From: CBDCXF01 sp965223755
GTDB taxonomy: Bacteria > Acidobacteriota > Thermoanaerobaculia > Multivoradales > JAHEKO01
Length of the DNA: 64,000 nt
Direction of reading: 5' to 3'
Assembly: GCA_965223755.1 (NCBI GenBank)
Contig: CBDCXF010000002.1
Span: 1,054,001-1,118,000 of the forward strand
Shown here piece by piece: positions 42,590-50,865 of this stretch. The notes under the pieces are model-generated. The model was given only the letters and a program-made list of their open reading frames with translations, was not told the DNA's origin and did no database searches. The position numbers and the translations under genes were made by a program. Position 1 is the first letter of the stretch. The number at the start of each line of letters is the position of its first letter.

Positions 42590-43258
42590 ATGGCTGTCGT
42601 ACCTACCGCAATCCTCATCGGCACCGCTCTTTTTGCCGCTAGTGTTTCCTACGGCTACACTGCCCGAGCGCATTTACAACACAAGAGAAAGTTCTTTGAG
42701 CGGTTATTGGAAATAGAAGGATGGCCAAGTTCGGACCCAAGGCCCGGCTGGGATTGGCCAGACCACAAGGTGGCTGCAGCGTCGATCATCCATGGCGATA
42801 AAGCCTTAATTGAGACCGCTCAAAAATTCAGCTTGAGTAATCTGCTGACAGACTATTTTGGGTGGGTTTACGGAGCGGCTTTTCTTTGGGCGACGCCTGC
42901 GATAGCTGTATGGGGAGGAGATAGATTACTTGCGCTGGTGTATGGGATTGTCGCTGTGGTGGCCGTCGTCGGTGCTCGTTGGATCACGACTGAGAAAAGG
43001 CTTGTGTGGGCGCTGGCACACCGGATCGCCAATACGGACCGCGAGTATGCGGCGACAGTTCTCCGATCGAGTTCGCTGATGCGACCTTTGCTTCCGATCC
43101 ACGAATTGGCAACTCGGACCGGCGGTGATGACACAGCGATGAACATCCTTATGAAACTGAGGGAGTGCCGTAAGCGTCGCGGCATTCGAATAGCGGTTGC
43201 GGCTATTGTAGTGATTATTGGAACCCTATGGCTGCTGCTAGGAACTGCCCAGAAGTAG
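42590..43258 (+). CDS. multi-pass membrane protein, candidate immunity protein
   Basis: A 222-residue protein with a helix near the N-terminus (AILIGTALFAASVSYGY), two in the middle (WVYGAAFLWATPAIAVWG and LLALVYGIVAVVAVVGA) and one at the C-terminus (IAVAAIVVIIGTLWLLLG). No family is recognised. It sits between a broken tip and the orphan RHS tail, where immunity genes usually lie. Four-helix membrane proteins are common immunity factors for membrane-active toxins. Start ATG 42590; a GTG at 42584 is also in frame. Confidence 0.6.
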   Translation: MAVVPTAILIGTALFAASVSYGYTARAHLQHKRKFFERLLEIEGWPSSDPRPGWDWPDHKVAAASIIHGDKALIETAQKFSLSNLLTDYFGWVYGAAFLWATPAIAVWGGDRLLALVYGIVAVVAVVGARWITTEKRLVWALAHRIANTDREYAATVLRSSSLMRPLLPIHELATRTGGDDTAMNILMKLRECRKRRGIRIAVAAIVVIIGTLWLLLGTAQK

Positions 43259-44022
43259 GTGCGAATCGGTATAGCTACGTGGGAGGAAATCCTCTTGGGA
43301 ATACCGATCCAACAGGAAGGACTGCGGAAGGAGCGGGAGGTAGCCGCACCTACGACTATCAGCCTTTCAACCAAGTGGGCTGGAGGGTGGATTGGGGTCC
43401 CGGCTATGGGGCATTCGGTGGTTTTAATTCAATCTGGGCTCTTGAGAGTTATATGTGGAACACATACACAGCGCCCTATCTCGAGTATAGGGATTACAAA
43501 CAAAAAACAAAGCCCTTGATCGACAAGCTCATGGCGCATGGCAAAACGCGCCGCGAGGCTAGTGCCATCGTTTACAACTATGGCGGCGAAGATCCGATGC
43601 TTGCAGAGATCTTTGTAGAGAACGAACTCCAATTCATGTGTGCCTACAAGCTATCGGGCAATCTTGGTCAGAAAGGAGTTGAAGTTGGACACGGTTTCGG
43701 AAACGATTTCAACGGATATAACTACAGTCCTCAGCAAGGCTCGACTCCTTCAACAGAGATCCCAGCATCTGGCGGCAACCACACCCATCCGACAGTGTAT
43801 GCAAACGGAACTAAGAACCCCGGCCCCGGCCTTTCGAAAGGCGACGTCAAGACTGCACAGGACCAAGCTGCGAACGGCAACCCAATATACATTTTTGTGA
43901 CGGACCGTTGGGGTGTTCACGGCTATAGTCCAGTCACCGGTAAGCAATACACTTTAGTTAGTGGAAAGGATTGGAGGAAATGGAACAAAGTCGCGCCCGT
44001 AACGCGAAAAGACTGCAAGTAG
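43228..44022 (+). CDS. orphan RHS C-terminal tail with JAMM-like metalloprotease tip
   Basis: The frame enters the duplicated RHS core end at 43263 (NRYSYVGGNPLGNTDPTGR) and continues into a new tip. The tip has GGNHTHP with His185 and His187 (numbered from ATG 43228), then GLSKGD with Ser203 and Asp206. This resembles the JAB/MPN-type motif HxHP...SxxD seen in DUF4329-like RHS tips, although the spacing before SxxD is longer than in canonical JAMM proteins. There is no secretion or core region, so it should be silent until recombined onto the full RHS gene. The ATG start overlapping the upstream gene may not be used. Confidence 0.75.
   Translation: MAAARNCPEVGANRYSYVGGNPLGNTDPTGRTAEGAGGSRTYDYQPFNQVGWRVDWGPGYGAFGGFNSIWALESYMWNTYTAPYLEYRDYKQKTKPLIDKLMAHGKTRREASAIVYNYGGEDPMLAEIFVENELQFMCAYKLSGNLGQKGVEVGHGFGNDFNGYNYSPQQGSTPSTEIPASGGNHTHPTVYANGTKNPGPGLSKGDVKTAQDQAANGNPIYIFVTDRWGVHGYSPVTGKQYTLVSGKDWRKWNKVAPVTRKDCK
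43263..43469 (+). repeat. RHS core-end segment (copy 2), recombination arm of the orphan tip
   Basis: It differs at three bases from 40740-40946, at the equivalents of TCCAGG/TCCCGG, GAGAGC/GAGAGT and CACTTAC/CACATAC. Both copies stay in the same reading frame, so recombination between them would fuse the JAMM-like tip directly to the full RHS core and delete the HExxH tip and the genes between. Confidence 0.95.
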
Positions 44023-44606
44023 GAGGCGTTTATCGTGTCGCAAGAACGCTAAAACTGTCTATTTGTGGTGTCTTTCTAGCTTCGTGTGCGACCAGCGACG
44101 TGGTCGGCTCTAGGGAGTCGAATGACTCCGCAAAGGTGTACGAGAGCTGTCATCCTAACGAGGAATGGTACCTGATGGAGTACTCCGAAGAACCTTGCGC
44201 ATGGACATCACTGTTGGTCGACGCTCGCACTCAAACCATTGCGGTGGTTCGGGACACGGAACCTAAATGTCCTCGTGAGCCTTATCTTGCGCAACGCGAG
44301 CAGGGAGAAGTGGGCGCGTCGAGTATAGAAAAACTTAGAAGTACACATCAAAAGAGTCGCCTGTCGCTCGATTCCATTCGACGAGATGTTCTCTTCCTTG
44401 ATGGCGTGCAAGTGACCTGCACCGTTTGTAAAGACGGCGTCCTTGACACTAGCGCATCATTGCCCGCTTTTGGGATTGACTATTCGCAGGCGGAGTTGGA
44501 GTGGTTGAAAGTCTGTATTGCGGTAAGAGAGGTTGCAGCACCTTTACTCTTGCCAATCATTCCCGACGATTCAGGCCGAGAAGGTGCAGATGAGCTGACC
44601 CCCTGA
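43980..44606 (+). CDS. lipoprotein, candidate immunity protein for the orphan JAMM-like tip
   Basis: A 208-residue protein with a long basic N-region, a hydrophobic stretch and lipobox L-A-S-C36 (ICGVFLASCATSD). The mature domain has six or more Cys (ESCHPNEEWY, EEPCAW, EPKCPREP, VTCTVCKDG). It overlaps the orphan tip by 43 nt, the usual immunity position. No family is recognised. GGAGG lies just before the ATG with a short spacer; a TTG at 43971 is also possible. Confidence 0.6.
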   Translation: MEQSRARNAKRLQVGGVYRVARTLKLSICGVFLASCATSDVVGSRESNDSAKVYESCHPNEEWYLMEYSEEPCAWTSLLVDARTQTIAVVRDTEPKCPREPYLAQREQGEVGASSIEKLRSTHQKSRLSLDSIRRDVLFLDGVQVTCTVCKDGVLDTSASLPAFGIDYSQAELEWLKVCIAVREVAAPLLLPIIPDDSGREGADELTP

Positions 44607-44762
44607 AACTGGCGAGGGGTCACCTCAAGTAACAGTGGAGAAGACGAGAGCGATGGGGGAACGTGCGGCGGCGGATGGAAGCTAGTTCGCGACAATAGAA
44701 CTGGTGAGGTTCATGCTGTGTATGTGTTAAACGCAGAGACCGACGAAGAATGTGCTGAATAG
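44607..44762 (+). pseudogene. possible remnant of another secreted or toxin-tip segment
   Basis: After the lipoprotein stop the same frame stays open for 51 codons to TAG at 44760, reading SNSGEDESDGGTCGGGWKLV and RDNRTGEVHAVYVLNAETDE. It has plausible protein composition but no start or ribosome site. It may be the end of a displaced gene or of a once longer lipoprotein. Nothing else is recognised between 44763 and 44860. Confidence 0.25.
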
Positions 44763-44860
44763 CTAAAAGAACTTGCGATCTGCAACTTAAGATTGAGAAA
44801 ATCAGTTGTCCCAATCCTGGGTCCGCCGAGCACTAATATTGACTTAACGGTGAGTTCGAC

Positions 44861-45124
44861 GTGTTGAAGCTATTAGTGGTTTGGGCCTTTATCGTTCAAA
44901 CAGTGGTTTTTTCGGTGCTAAGTCGAAATGGGTCGAGTTCGCGTGTCAAAAAAGGGAAAGTGGTAACAAGCCTTTTCGCGGTGTCGACGATACTCGCGTT
45001 GATCAATCTGTGGTTAAACAGAGAAAGCGTCGGTATGTTTGCATTTACGGTAACGTCTGCCGGAGTCGTGGTGACTGTGGTACTCGCCGTAAGACGCATC
45101 CTCATGAGCGAAGTAGATAGATAG
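44861..45124 (+). CDS. 87-residue three-helix membrane protein at the end of the RHS cassette array
   Basis: It begins with GTG-TTG and reads as helices LLVVWAFIVQTVVFSVLS, VVTSLFAVSTILALINLWL and GMFAFTVTSAGVVVTVVLAV, with charged loops and tail. No family is recognised. By position it may be the immunity gene of the preceding broken segment. It is followed by about 100 nt without a gene. Confidence 0.5.
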   Translation: MLKLLVVWAFIVQTVVFSVLSRNGSSSRVKKGKVVTSLFAVSTILALINLWLNRESVGMFAFTVTSAGVVVTVVLAVRRILMSEVDR

Positions 45125-45227
45125 GCGCCTTGTGAGAGGTGGACCCCAATCGTCGGACGGTTCAGCGGCCAGAATAAGGAATCCGGTACTTCATGCGACG
45201 GTTCGCATGTTGGGGAGTGTTTAGCCC

Positions 45228-46172
45228 TTAAGCCGGCTCGGTCTCACTGATCCGCTGCACATTGACTCGTAACGGGCGCGATCCGGAGGGCGGTTCGAGG
45301 ATGCGGCGAAAGCGCCTACTCCATTGAATCTCGTCGGCCTTGTATGAGGTGCGGGCGTTGACCGTATGGGCGTAGGTATCGTCGTACCCGGTGAGAAGAA
45401 CCAAGATTTCGAGATCGTTTTCGAGCGCTTCACGGCTGGTCCAACCGGCCAATGGACTTTCCTCGGTAATCGGGTGGACGACGGTCCAAGTGAGGGGAAA
45501 GAAGGCGACGCGGGTGCGTTCCAAATCGAGTTGGGCGAAGCCGCGATGAGCTTCGTCACCGTCGCGCTTGCGCCAGGCTGCGATCACCCGCGCTCGGAGG
45601 TCGATGATCTGGGTGTTGCGAGTGTTGGAGGTGCGGAACATCAGGGCTTGACCGCCCTCGAATGGGGCGACGACCGCGTGCTTGCTGAACACCAGGCGCG
45701 CTTGGGGGCGGGCGAAGCGAGCGAACACCAGCCCGGTGAGGAGGGCACCGAAGAAAAAGCCGACGATGGCTTGCAGGGTAACGAGGACGTCAGCCTGCCA
45801 GGCCAGGGGATGAATGTGACCGAAACCGATGGTCGACTGGGTCTGAATGCCAAAGAAAAAGGTCGAGGCAATGCGGTTACGCCCCACCGGCAACTGTAGC
45901 GTTCTTTCACCGAGACTCAGATAGGCGAGGGTAAAGACTAGATTGATCGTCAGCCATGCGAGGGTTGAGAAGGCGAGGAAACGCGGCCAAGTGGTTTCGA
46001 GGGCGCTGTGGTAGATCGACAGCGAATTGCGCCAGTGGAGTCCATAGCGCTCGACGTTGAAGCTGCCGTCGCGGTTAAGGAGCCGTTTCTTGGTGGTACG
46101 GGCGACGATGTCGCCAAATCCCAAGTCCGGGTGTTCTTCGCGCGCGTCGGGAAGGTTAGGGTCAGCCGACAC
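45228..46172 (-). CDS. Kir-type (inward-rectifier-like) potassium channel
   Basis: A 314-residue protein. I place the start at GTG 46172 because the longer ORF runs into the upstream fusion gene. An outer helix (FLAFSTLAWLTINLVFTLAYL), pore helix and filter TQSTIGFGHIHP (TxGFG), and inner helix (ALVTLQAIVGFFFGALLTGLVFA type) are followed by a C-terminal beta-rich cytoplasmic domain (ARFARPQARLVFSKHAVVAP, MFRTSNTRNTQIID, HPITEESPL) as in KirBac channels. It is the last gene of the envelope operon, 11 nt after the fusion gene. Confidence 0.9.
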   Translation of the reverse strand: MSADPNLPDAREEHPDLGFGDIVARTTKKRLLNRDGSFNVERYGLHWRNSLSIYHSALETTWPRFLAFSTLAWLTINLVFTLAYLSLGERTLQLPVGRNRIASTFFFGIQTQSTIGFGHIHPLAWQADVLVTLQAIVGFFFGALLTGLVFARFARPQARLVFSKHAVVAPFEGGQALMFRTSNTRNTQIIDLRARVIAAWRKRDGDEAHRGFAQLDLERTRVAFFPLTWTVVHPITEESPLAGWTSREALENDLEILVLLTGYDDTYAHTVNARTSYKADEIQWSRRFRRILEPPSGSRPLRVNVQRISETEPA

Positions 46173-46183
46173 AGCAGCCGATC

Positions 46184-48817
46184 CTATCCTTCGGAGCTTC
46201 TGGCGTCTGAAGAAGCACTGGAGGTTGCAGCACTGTGGCGACCTTGTGACGAACGCGCCGAAAGTTGCCGAAGGACGTGGGCGAGGAACTTCGCCAGCGA
46301 CAGAGTCGGCACTCCTTGGTCTCGAAAGCGAGCCCCGACGGAAAAAGCGGTCTTCCACTGATCGGCAAGCGTGCGGTATGCCTGCCAAAGCGATGCTTTG
46401 GGGTCGTAGAGGTGCGCGGCCTCTCCCGAGACGCCGTTGAATTCAAGGACTTGCAGCCCTTGACCTTGCCTTAGGTGATCGCTGCTGGGACAGCGCAGGT
46501 CGTAACGCCCGAAGCCCAGTTCCGCCTCCCGGCTGATGTCGGTGATCGCGGCGGCTAGTTGTGGGGTGATGAGTTCACGGTCGTCGGTGAAGGTGGCGCC
46601 GCGGCAGTGGGTGCCGAGGTCGCCCAGCGAAACGACTTCTCCGGCCTCCGGCGTGTCCTCTCCAGAGTGATCAGCCAAAAATCGGTCGGCGTGCAGGCGG
46701 GCGCGCTGGTGTCCGAGGATGAGATCGCGCAGGTTGTTCTTACCGTCTCCGACCACTTCCGGCAAGTGTTTCTGTGCCACCGAGATGAGCCTGCCGGTAT
46801 CGCCATGGTGTTCTTCGGCCCAGAAGATGCCGAACTCCTCGCCGCTCACGTACTTCTGGCAGATGGTTGTTTCCGTGCGATCCCGCAGATGGGCGCGCAC
46901 CTCGTCTTTGCCACGGCACACCACCACGTCCCGCCCTCGCTCTCCGATGTCGGGCTTGAGCACCAGTGGACCGTGCTGAGAGAAGAACGCAAGGGCGTCG
47001 ACGACGGCCGCTTGCGGATCGAGTTCGGGATGGACGACGGTGAAAGGCGGTTGTGCATCGGACGGGATGCGGCGTAACAAAGCGCTCTTGGACTCGCCAA
47101 CCAGACCGCCATCGATCAGGCCTGGATTGGATGCAGTGAAGGTCAGGCCGCGGTGGCGCAAGGCGAGCGCGGCCAGGTAGGGGATGAGTGGTCCGTAGAG
47201 AACCCAAGAGGGCAGGAATTCCCAGCGCAATCGCCGCGCCCAACGAGCGCGGAAACGAGCTCGCCCTTCGGCCCTCAGAAGCCAAGGTAGGTTGTGGGCC
47301 AACCACCACGGAATCGCCACTGCAACCAGCGCCAGGATCCAGCCGCCGGAGCGAAAGCGCTCCATGAGATCGAAGATCGGGTCGCCGATCGAGGCCGCGA
47401 CGAAGACCAGCGCCGGCACCCACAGAGCCGCAGCACCCAGCAGGTACAAGAAGAAACGGAAAGCGCCCACCTGCAGAAGTCCGGCTGCGAAATAGGTCGC
47501 GACTCGCGTTCCTGGGGTAAAGCGGCTGGCAAAAATCACCCATGGCCCCTGTTTCTTAAACACTTGTTGAGCTCGCTCGACTCGCTTGGGGGGCAACAGC
47601 CAGCGCATCGGGAAGCGGCGCAGGATCGACGGCCCCAGCCAACGGCCGGCTCCGTAGATGGCCAAATCGCCGGTGACGATTCCGGTCAACGCCGCGCCGC
47701 TAGCAGCGATAAAGCCGATCTGGCCGTCGCCGGCGAGAAGCCCGGCACCGATGGTCGCGAGGTCCTCACTGATCCAGGTTCCCACGGCGATCAAGCACAC
47801 CAGCGTAAACAGAGTCAGTCCACGCGCCGGCCCGAGTTTCTTGGTCAAGGGCGCTTCGGCCAGCCGAACCCGCTCGTTGGTGGCTTGGGTTCGAGTCCGA
47901 GCCTTTCTCGATTCGACTCGCGTCAAGAATTCCTCGAGCGGCTCGACCGACATCTGTGGTTCCATGAAGACGAAGAAGTGGTTGCGATCGAGCAACACCA
48001 GATCGCTGTGGGGAATGATGCGGTGGTGTTCCTCCGCCGCTTCGATGGGGACGAGATCATCCCCTTTGCCGTGAATGACCAAAGTGGGAACTTCCAGGCG
48101 TTCGAAAATGGCGCGCACCGGTCGTTGATCGGTCTCGAAGAAATTGCGTGCGTAGCCGACACTGAGAAAAGAGTCGTCGAAATAGCCAAAGTGCGGAATG
48201 GCATTGTGGATCAGCCAAAGCCCTGCCAGTTGTAGACCGTGGACAGCGTGGTTGATCTGGTAGTTGCCGAAGAGCTCGAACTGCTGCACACCGGTAGCGG
48301 CGAGCAAGGTCAGGGACTCCGTTGCAAATGGCAAGGACTCGGCAGGATCCGCCAAGTGGGAGGCAACCACTCCTCCCAACGAGAAACCCACGACATGAAC
48401 TCGCTCGATTTCCAGCTCGGCCACCAACTGGGCGACGTAGCCGGCGTGCGCGCGTGCAGAAACCGACTCGGGCAGGGTGCGCAGGTGGCCGAACCCAGGC
48501 AGGTCGAGGGCGATCACATGCCGCGTTTCTCCCAGTAGTGCACCCAGACCGGTGAAATTGCCGGCGTCGCCAGGGCTGCCGTGGATGAGCACGACCGTTG
48601 GCGCTTGGCCGCGAAAGGCATGACCCCATTCCAGGTATGAAACTGGGACGACGGAATCCAGAAGGCTGCCGTCGCCTCCAACTTCACGCAGACGGACAAC
48701 CGTGTAGTCATCAAGCACGGGGACAGCGCGGAAGTGTCGCACCAAGTACGACGCCCCCAAGAGGGTGAGATAGACGCCCAAGGCAATTTTGAACCAGGGG
48801 GGTCGCCGCCTTGGCAT
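46184..48817 (-). CDS. alpha/beta-hydrolase - DedA/VTT - ATP-grasp triple fusion protein
   Basis: An 877-residue protein with three recognisable parts. After a helix (10-25), residues 70-300 are an alpha/beta hydrolase with oxyanion HGSPGD, nucleophile Ser146 in GFSLGG, Asp253/254 and His280. Residues 333-530 form a DedA/SNARE-associated membrane domain (GDLAIYGAGRWLG, FASRFTPGTRVATYFAAG). Residues 600-840 look like an ATP-grasp domain (LVLKPDIGERG with Lys621; LEFNGVSGEA with metal-binding Glu/Asn). Its ATG overlaps the NRDE gene stop by one base. The job is unknown; lipid or polymer processing at the membrane is inferred. Confidence 0.85.
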   Translation of the reverse strand: MPRRRPPWFKIALGVYLTLLGASYLVRHFRAVPVLDDYTVVRLREVGGDGSLLDSVVPVSYLEWGHAFRGQAPTVVLIHGSPGDAGNFTGLGALLGETRHVIALDLPGFGHLRTLPESVSARAHAGYVAQLVAELEIERVHVVGFSLGGVVASHLADPAESLPFATESLTLLAATGVQQFELFGNYQINHAVHGLQLAGLWLIHNAIPHFGYFDDSFLSVGYARNFFETDQRPVRAIFERLEVPTLVIHGKGDDLVPIEAAEEHHRIIPHSDLVLLDRNHFFVFMEPQMSVEPLEEFLTRVESRKARTRTQATNERVRLAEAPLTKKLGPARGLTLFTLVCLIAVGTWISEDLATIGAGLLAGDGQIGFIAASGAALTGIVTGDLAIYGAGRWLGPSILRRFPMRWLLPPKRVERAQQVFKKQGPWVIFASRFTPGTRVATYFAAGLLQVGAFRFFLYLLGAAALWVPALVFVAASIGDPIFDLMERFRSGGWILALVAVAIPWWLAHNLPWLLRAEGRARFRARWARRLRWEFLPSWVLYGPLIPYLAALALRHRGLTFTASNPGLIDGGLVGESKSALLRRIPSDAQPPFTVVHPELDPQAAVVDALAFFSQHGPLVLKPDIGERGRDVVVCRGKDEVRAHLRDRTETTICQKYVSGEEFGIFWAEEHHGDTGRLISVAQKHLPEVVGDGKNNLRDLILGHQRARLHADRFLADHSGEDTPEAGEVVSLGDLGTHCRGATFTDDRELITPQLAAAITDISREAELGFGRYDLRCPSSDHLRQGQGLQVLEFNGVSGEAAHLYDPKASLWQAYRTLADQWKTAFSVGARFRDQGVPTLSLAKFLAHVLRQLSARSSQGRHSAATSSASSDARSSEG

Positions 48818-49539
48818 CAGAGCCTCGAAAGCATCAGTGGTTGTCCGAACGGCGTTCTGCAGGGAGGTCCTGGTGTATAGGACATGGACGCAGTCGCCGC
48901 ATCGACCAAAACTCTCGTCAAGCTGACCGTGCGTGCATCTTCCCGATGCATGCAGGGGGTTCGTGCGCTTGGCTCACCGTCGTGACTGCGGTGAAAGTGA
49001 TGCAAGGAGGAAGAGGAGATGGGGCGAGACAGTGCGGCGTAGAGAGCTTCCCGCGTAGTTCGTGCTCCCTCAGGATCGACCGAAGAAGACACCACCGGGC
49101 TCTGCAAGTCTTCCGTTTTGAGGCTGGAACGCAAATAGGACCACGCTCTGGGCGGCGCTCCAGGCTGGAAGGCTAAGAGCTGAAAGGAGCGGTAGAGCTC
49201 GCGGCCGAGTTCGCGCTGCAGCCAACTCTCGACTCCGCTCGAATCGAGTGTGGGGTAGAGAGTGGCGACAGTCCACACCAGATGGCCGCGGCTGCGCGCA
49301 TGGGTCAGCGCCTCGGCTCGATCGCCGACCTGGTAGCCGTTGAGAAGGCAGTAGGTAATTCCGAGTTCGTTGACGGCGATCCAGGTGCCGGCACCTTGCG
49401 GATCCCGCGGGGCGAGGAAAGATCTCTGTTGCTCCTCGCGTAGCGCCGGCGGCTCGGCGACCGGTCGCGTGCGCAGTTCGTCGCGGCTGAAGAAGACCTC
49501 GTATCCATCCGCCGTCAGGCGCCAGGACAGCGTGCACAC
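48817..49539 (-). CDS. NRDE/TANGO2-family protein
   Basis: A 240-residue protein beginning MCTLSWRLTADGYEVFFSRDE. The N-terminal Cys2 and the NRDE-like motif SRDE identify the TANGO2/NRDE family (Ntn-hydrolase-like fold). WIAVNELGITYCLLNGY fits as well. Family members are linked to lipid, acyl-CoA or heme handling. It abuts the DinB-like gene (no gap) and overlaps the fusion gene by one base. Confidence 0.8.
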   Translation of the reverse strand: MCTLSWRLTADGYEVFFSRDELRTRPVAEPPALREEQQRSFLAPRDPQGAGTWIAVNELGITYCLLNGYQVGDRAEALTHARSRGHLVWTVATLYPTLDSSGVESWLQRELGRELYRSFQLLAFQPGAPPRAWSYLRSSLKTEDLQSPVVSSSVDPEGARTTREALYAALSRPISSSSLHHFHRSHDGEPSARTPCMHREDARTVSLTRVLVDAATASMSYTPGPPCRTPFGQPLMLSRL

Positions 49540-50067
49540 TCAGTCGAGCTCGTGCCAGTGTCGCAGAGTGGAAGGCGCAACCCCAAAATCACTGCCAGGA
49601 TCGAAATCTTGGCGCCGCAAGATCATGGCGATGAGGGCGTAATGGTGCACCGTATGGCTGACCAGGAATTGGTATTCCCGGCCCAGAGTTGAAGTCGCCG
49701 AGGGCTCATTGTCGGCTTGACCCGGGATGTCGACGCGCACCTGCAATTCCGTTGTCGGCGGAGCGTCGATGGCCCTCAACTGCGCGTGCACGTCGCGCAA
49801 CGCGGCGACGGCCGCGTCTCTTGATACTTCGATGTCGCGCGAGCGGGTGCGGGCATCGTAGTCGATGTCGGCGCGACTCAGGCCATCCAAAAAGCAGTTG
49901 TAGGCATCGATGCAATGGCGCAAATGGGGTCCGGCGGTTTCGCTGAATTCCGTCGTCGACGAACCGGCGTAGGTGGCATCGTCGAGTCCTTCGAGGAGGC
50001 GAATTCCTTGTTCGAGCAAATCCAAGTTTTGAATCAGTGCGAGAGGTGCTTGAGTCGTGGAAGCCAT
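49540..50067 (-). CDS. DinB-like helical protein
   Basis: A 175-residue helical protein with GPHLRHCIDAYNCFLDGL, an N-terminal His pair, and EYQFLVSHTVHHYALIAMIL. That His spacing matches the three-His metal site of DinB/YfiT-like four-helix bundles. No enzymatic role can be stated. It lies 21 nt after PlsC and directly before the NRDE gene. Confidence 0.7.
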   Translation of the reverse strand: MASTTQAPLALIQNLDLLEQGIRLLEGLDDATYAGSSTTEFSETAGPHLRHCIDAYNCFLDGLSRADIDYDARTRSRDIEVSRDAAVAALRDVHAQLRAIDAPPTTELQVRVDIPGQADNEPSATSTLGREYQFLVSHTVHHYALIAMILRRQDFDPGSDFGVAPSTLRHWHELD

Positions 50068-50088
50068 GTCGATCGGTCGTCTCGGAGG

Positions 50089-50865
50089 TCATTCCTCGTA
50101 GTTAAGTTGGTGGAAAAGTTTGCGAACCTCTCCTTCAAGTCTACTCGCTAGCCGCTTACGATCCTCGTCGACAACGGGTTCATCGCCGAAGGCAATCCGG
50201 GCGCGAAACCCGCGCAAGCCCATGAGCCGCTGAATGTGGTCACCGAAGGGCATGCCGCCCCACCAACAGACGACGTCGCGGGCAGGGAGATCGCCGGCGA
50301 ATGTCTGGTACTTAAGGGCGGCGTAGTGAACAGGTATGCGCCCTTCTGCAGCGGGGGCCAGGAGTGAAGGCCGGAATGGAGCCACGTCGTCGCCGCCGGT
50401 ACTGGTCCCTTCCGGGAAGATTAAGACCGGGCTGCCGGCCTCCAGACGACGATCGATTTCCCGGATTACGCGGGGGATGTCGCGTTTGACGCTGCGGCGT
50501 ACGAAGATGACCTCACCGACGTGGCACAGGCGCCCAAAGATCGGCCAGCCTTCGATCTCGCTTTTGGCAACGAAGCTACCGCCGACACCCGCCCCCAAAA
50601 TCAGAATGTCGATGTAACTGAGGTGATTGCAGACAACAACGCCGCCTTCAGCGGGGGGTCTGCCACGGACTTCGACATCGACGCGAAGCAACTTGAGAAG
50701 AACTTTGCCCCAGTTGCGCAGAATGAAATCACGCCAGCGCAGACGCGATTGCCAACGCCGGCGAAGGAAGGGATAGCGCAGGCTCCATAGACCGACGATC
50801 GCGAACGTGAACAGTCCGGCCGCCGCCATGGTGACACTGGACCGAAGCCATGCCAGAAGCGTCAT
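50089..50865 (-). CDS. PlsC-family lysophospholipid/lyso-aminolipid acyltransferase
   Basis: A 258-residue acyltransferase with an N-terminal membrane helix, the motif NHLSYIDI (catalytic HxxxxD) near residue 82, FVRRSVKRD, and FPEGTSTGGDD (motif III). It acylates a lysolipid. Because it is coupled (ATGA) to an OlsB-like N-acyltransferase, it may act as OlsA and complete an ornithine-type lipid rather than phosphatidic acid. Confidence 0.9.
   Translation of the reverse strand: MTLLAWLRSSVTMAAAGLFTFAIVGLWSLRYPFLRRRWQSRLRWRDFILRNWGKVLLKLLRVDVEVRGRPPAEGGVVVCNHLSYIDILILGAGVGGSFVAKSEIEGWPIFGRLCHVGEVIFVRRSVKRDIPRVIREIDRRLEAGSPVLIFPEGTSTGGDDVAPFRPSLLAPAAEGRIPVHYAALKYQTFAGDLPARDVVCWWGGMPFGDHIQRLMGLRGFRARIAFGDEPVVDEDRKRLASRLEGEVRKLFHQLNYEE

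Noticed and set aside
43228..43262. Treating the orphan RHS tail as a normally expressed gene
   Set aside because: The only ATG lies inside the upstream gene without a clear RBS, and the RHS core and secretion regions are missing; it is better seen as a silent cassette.
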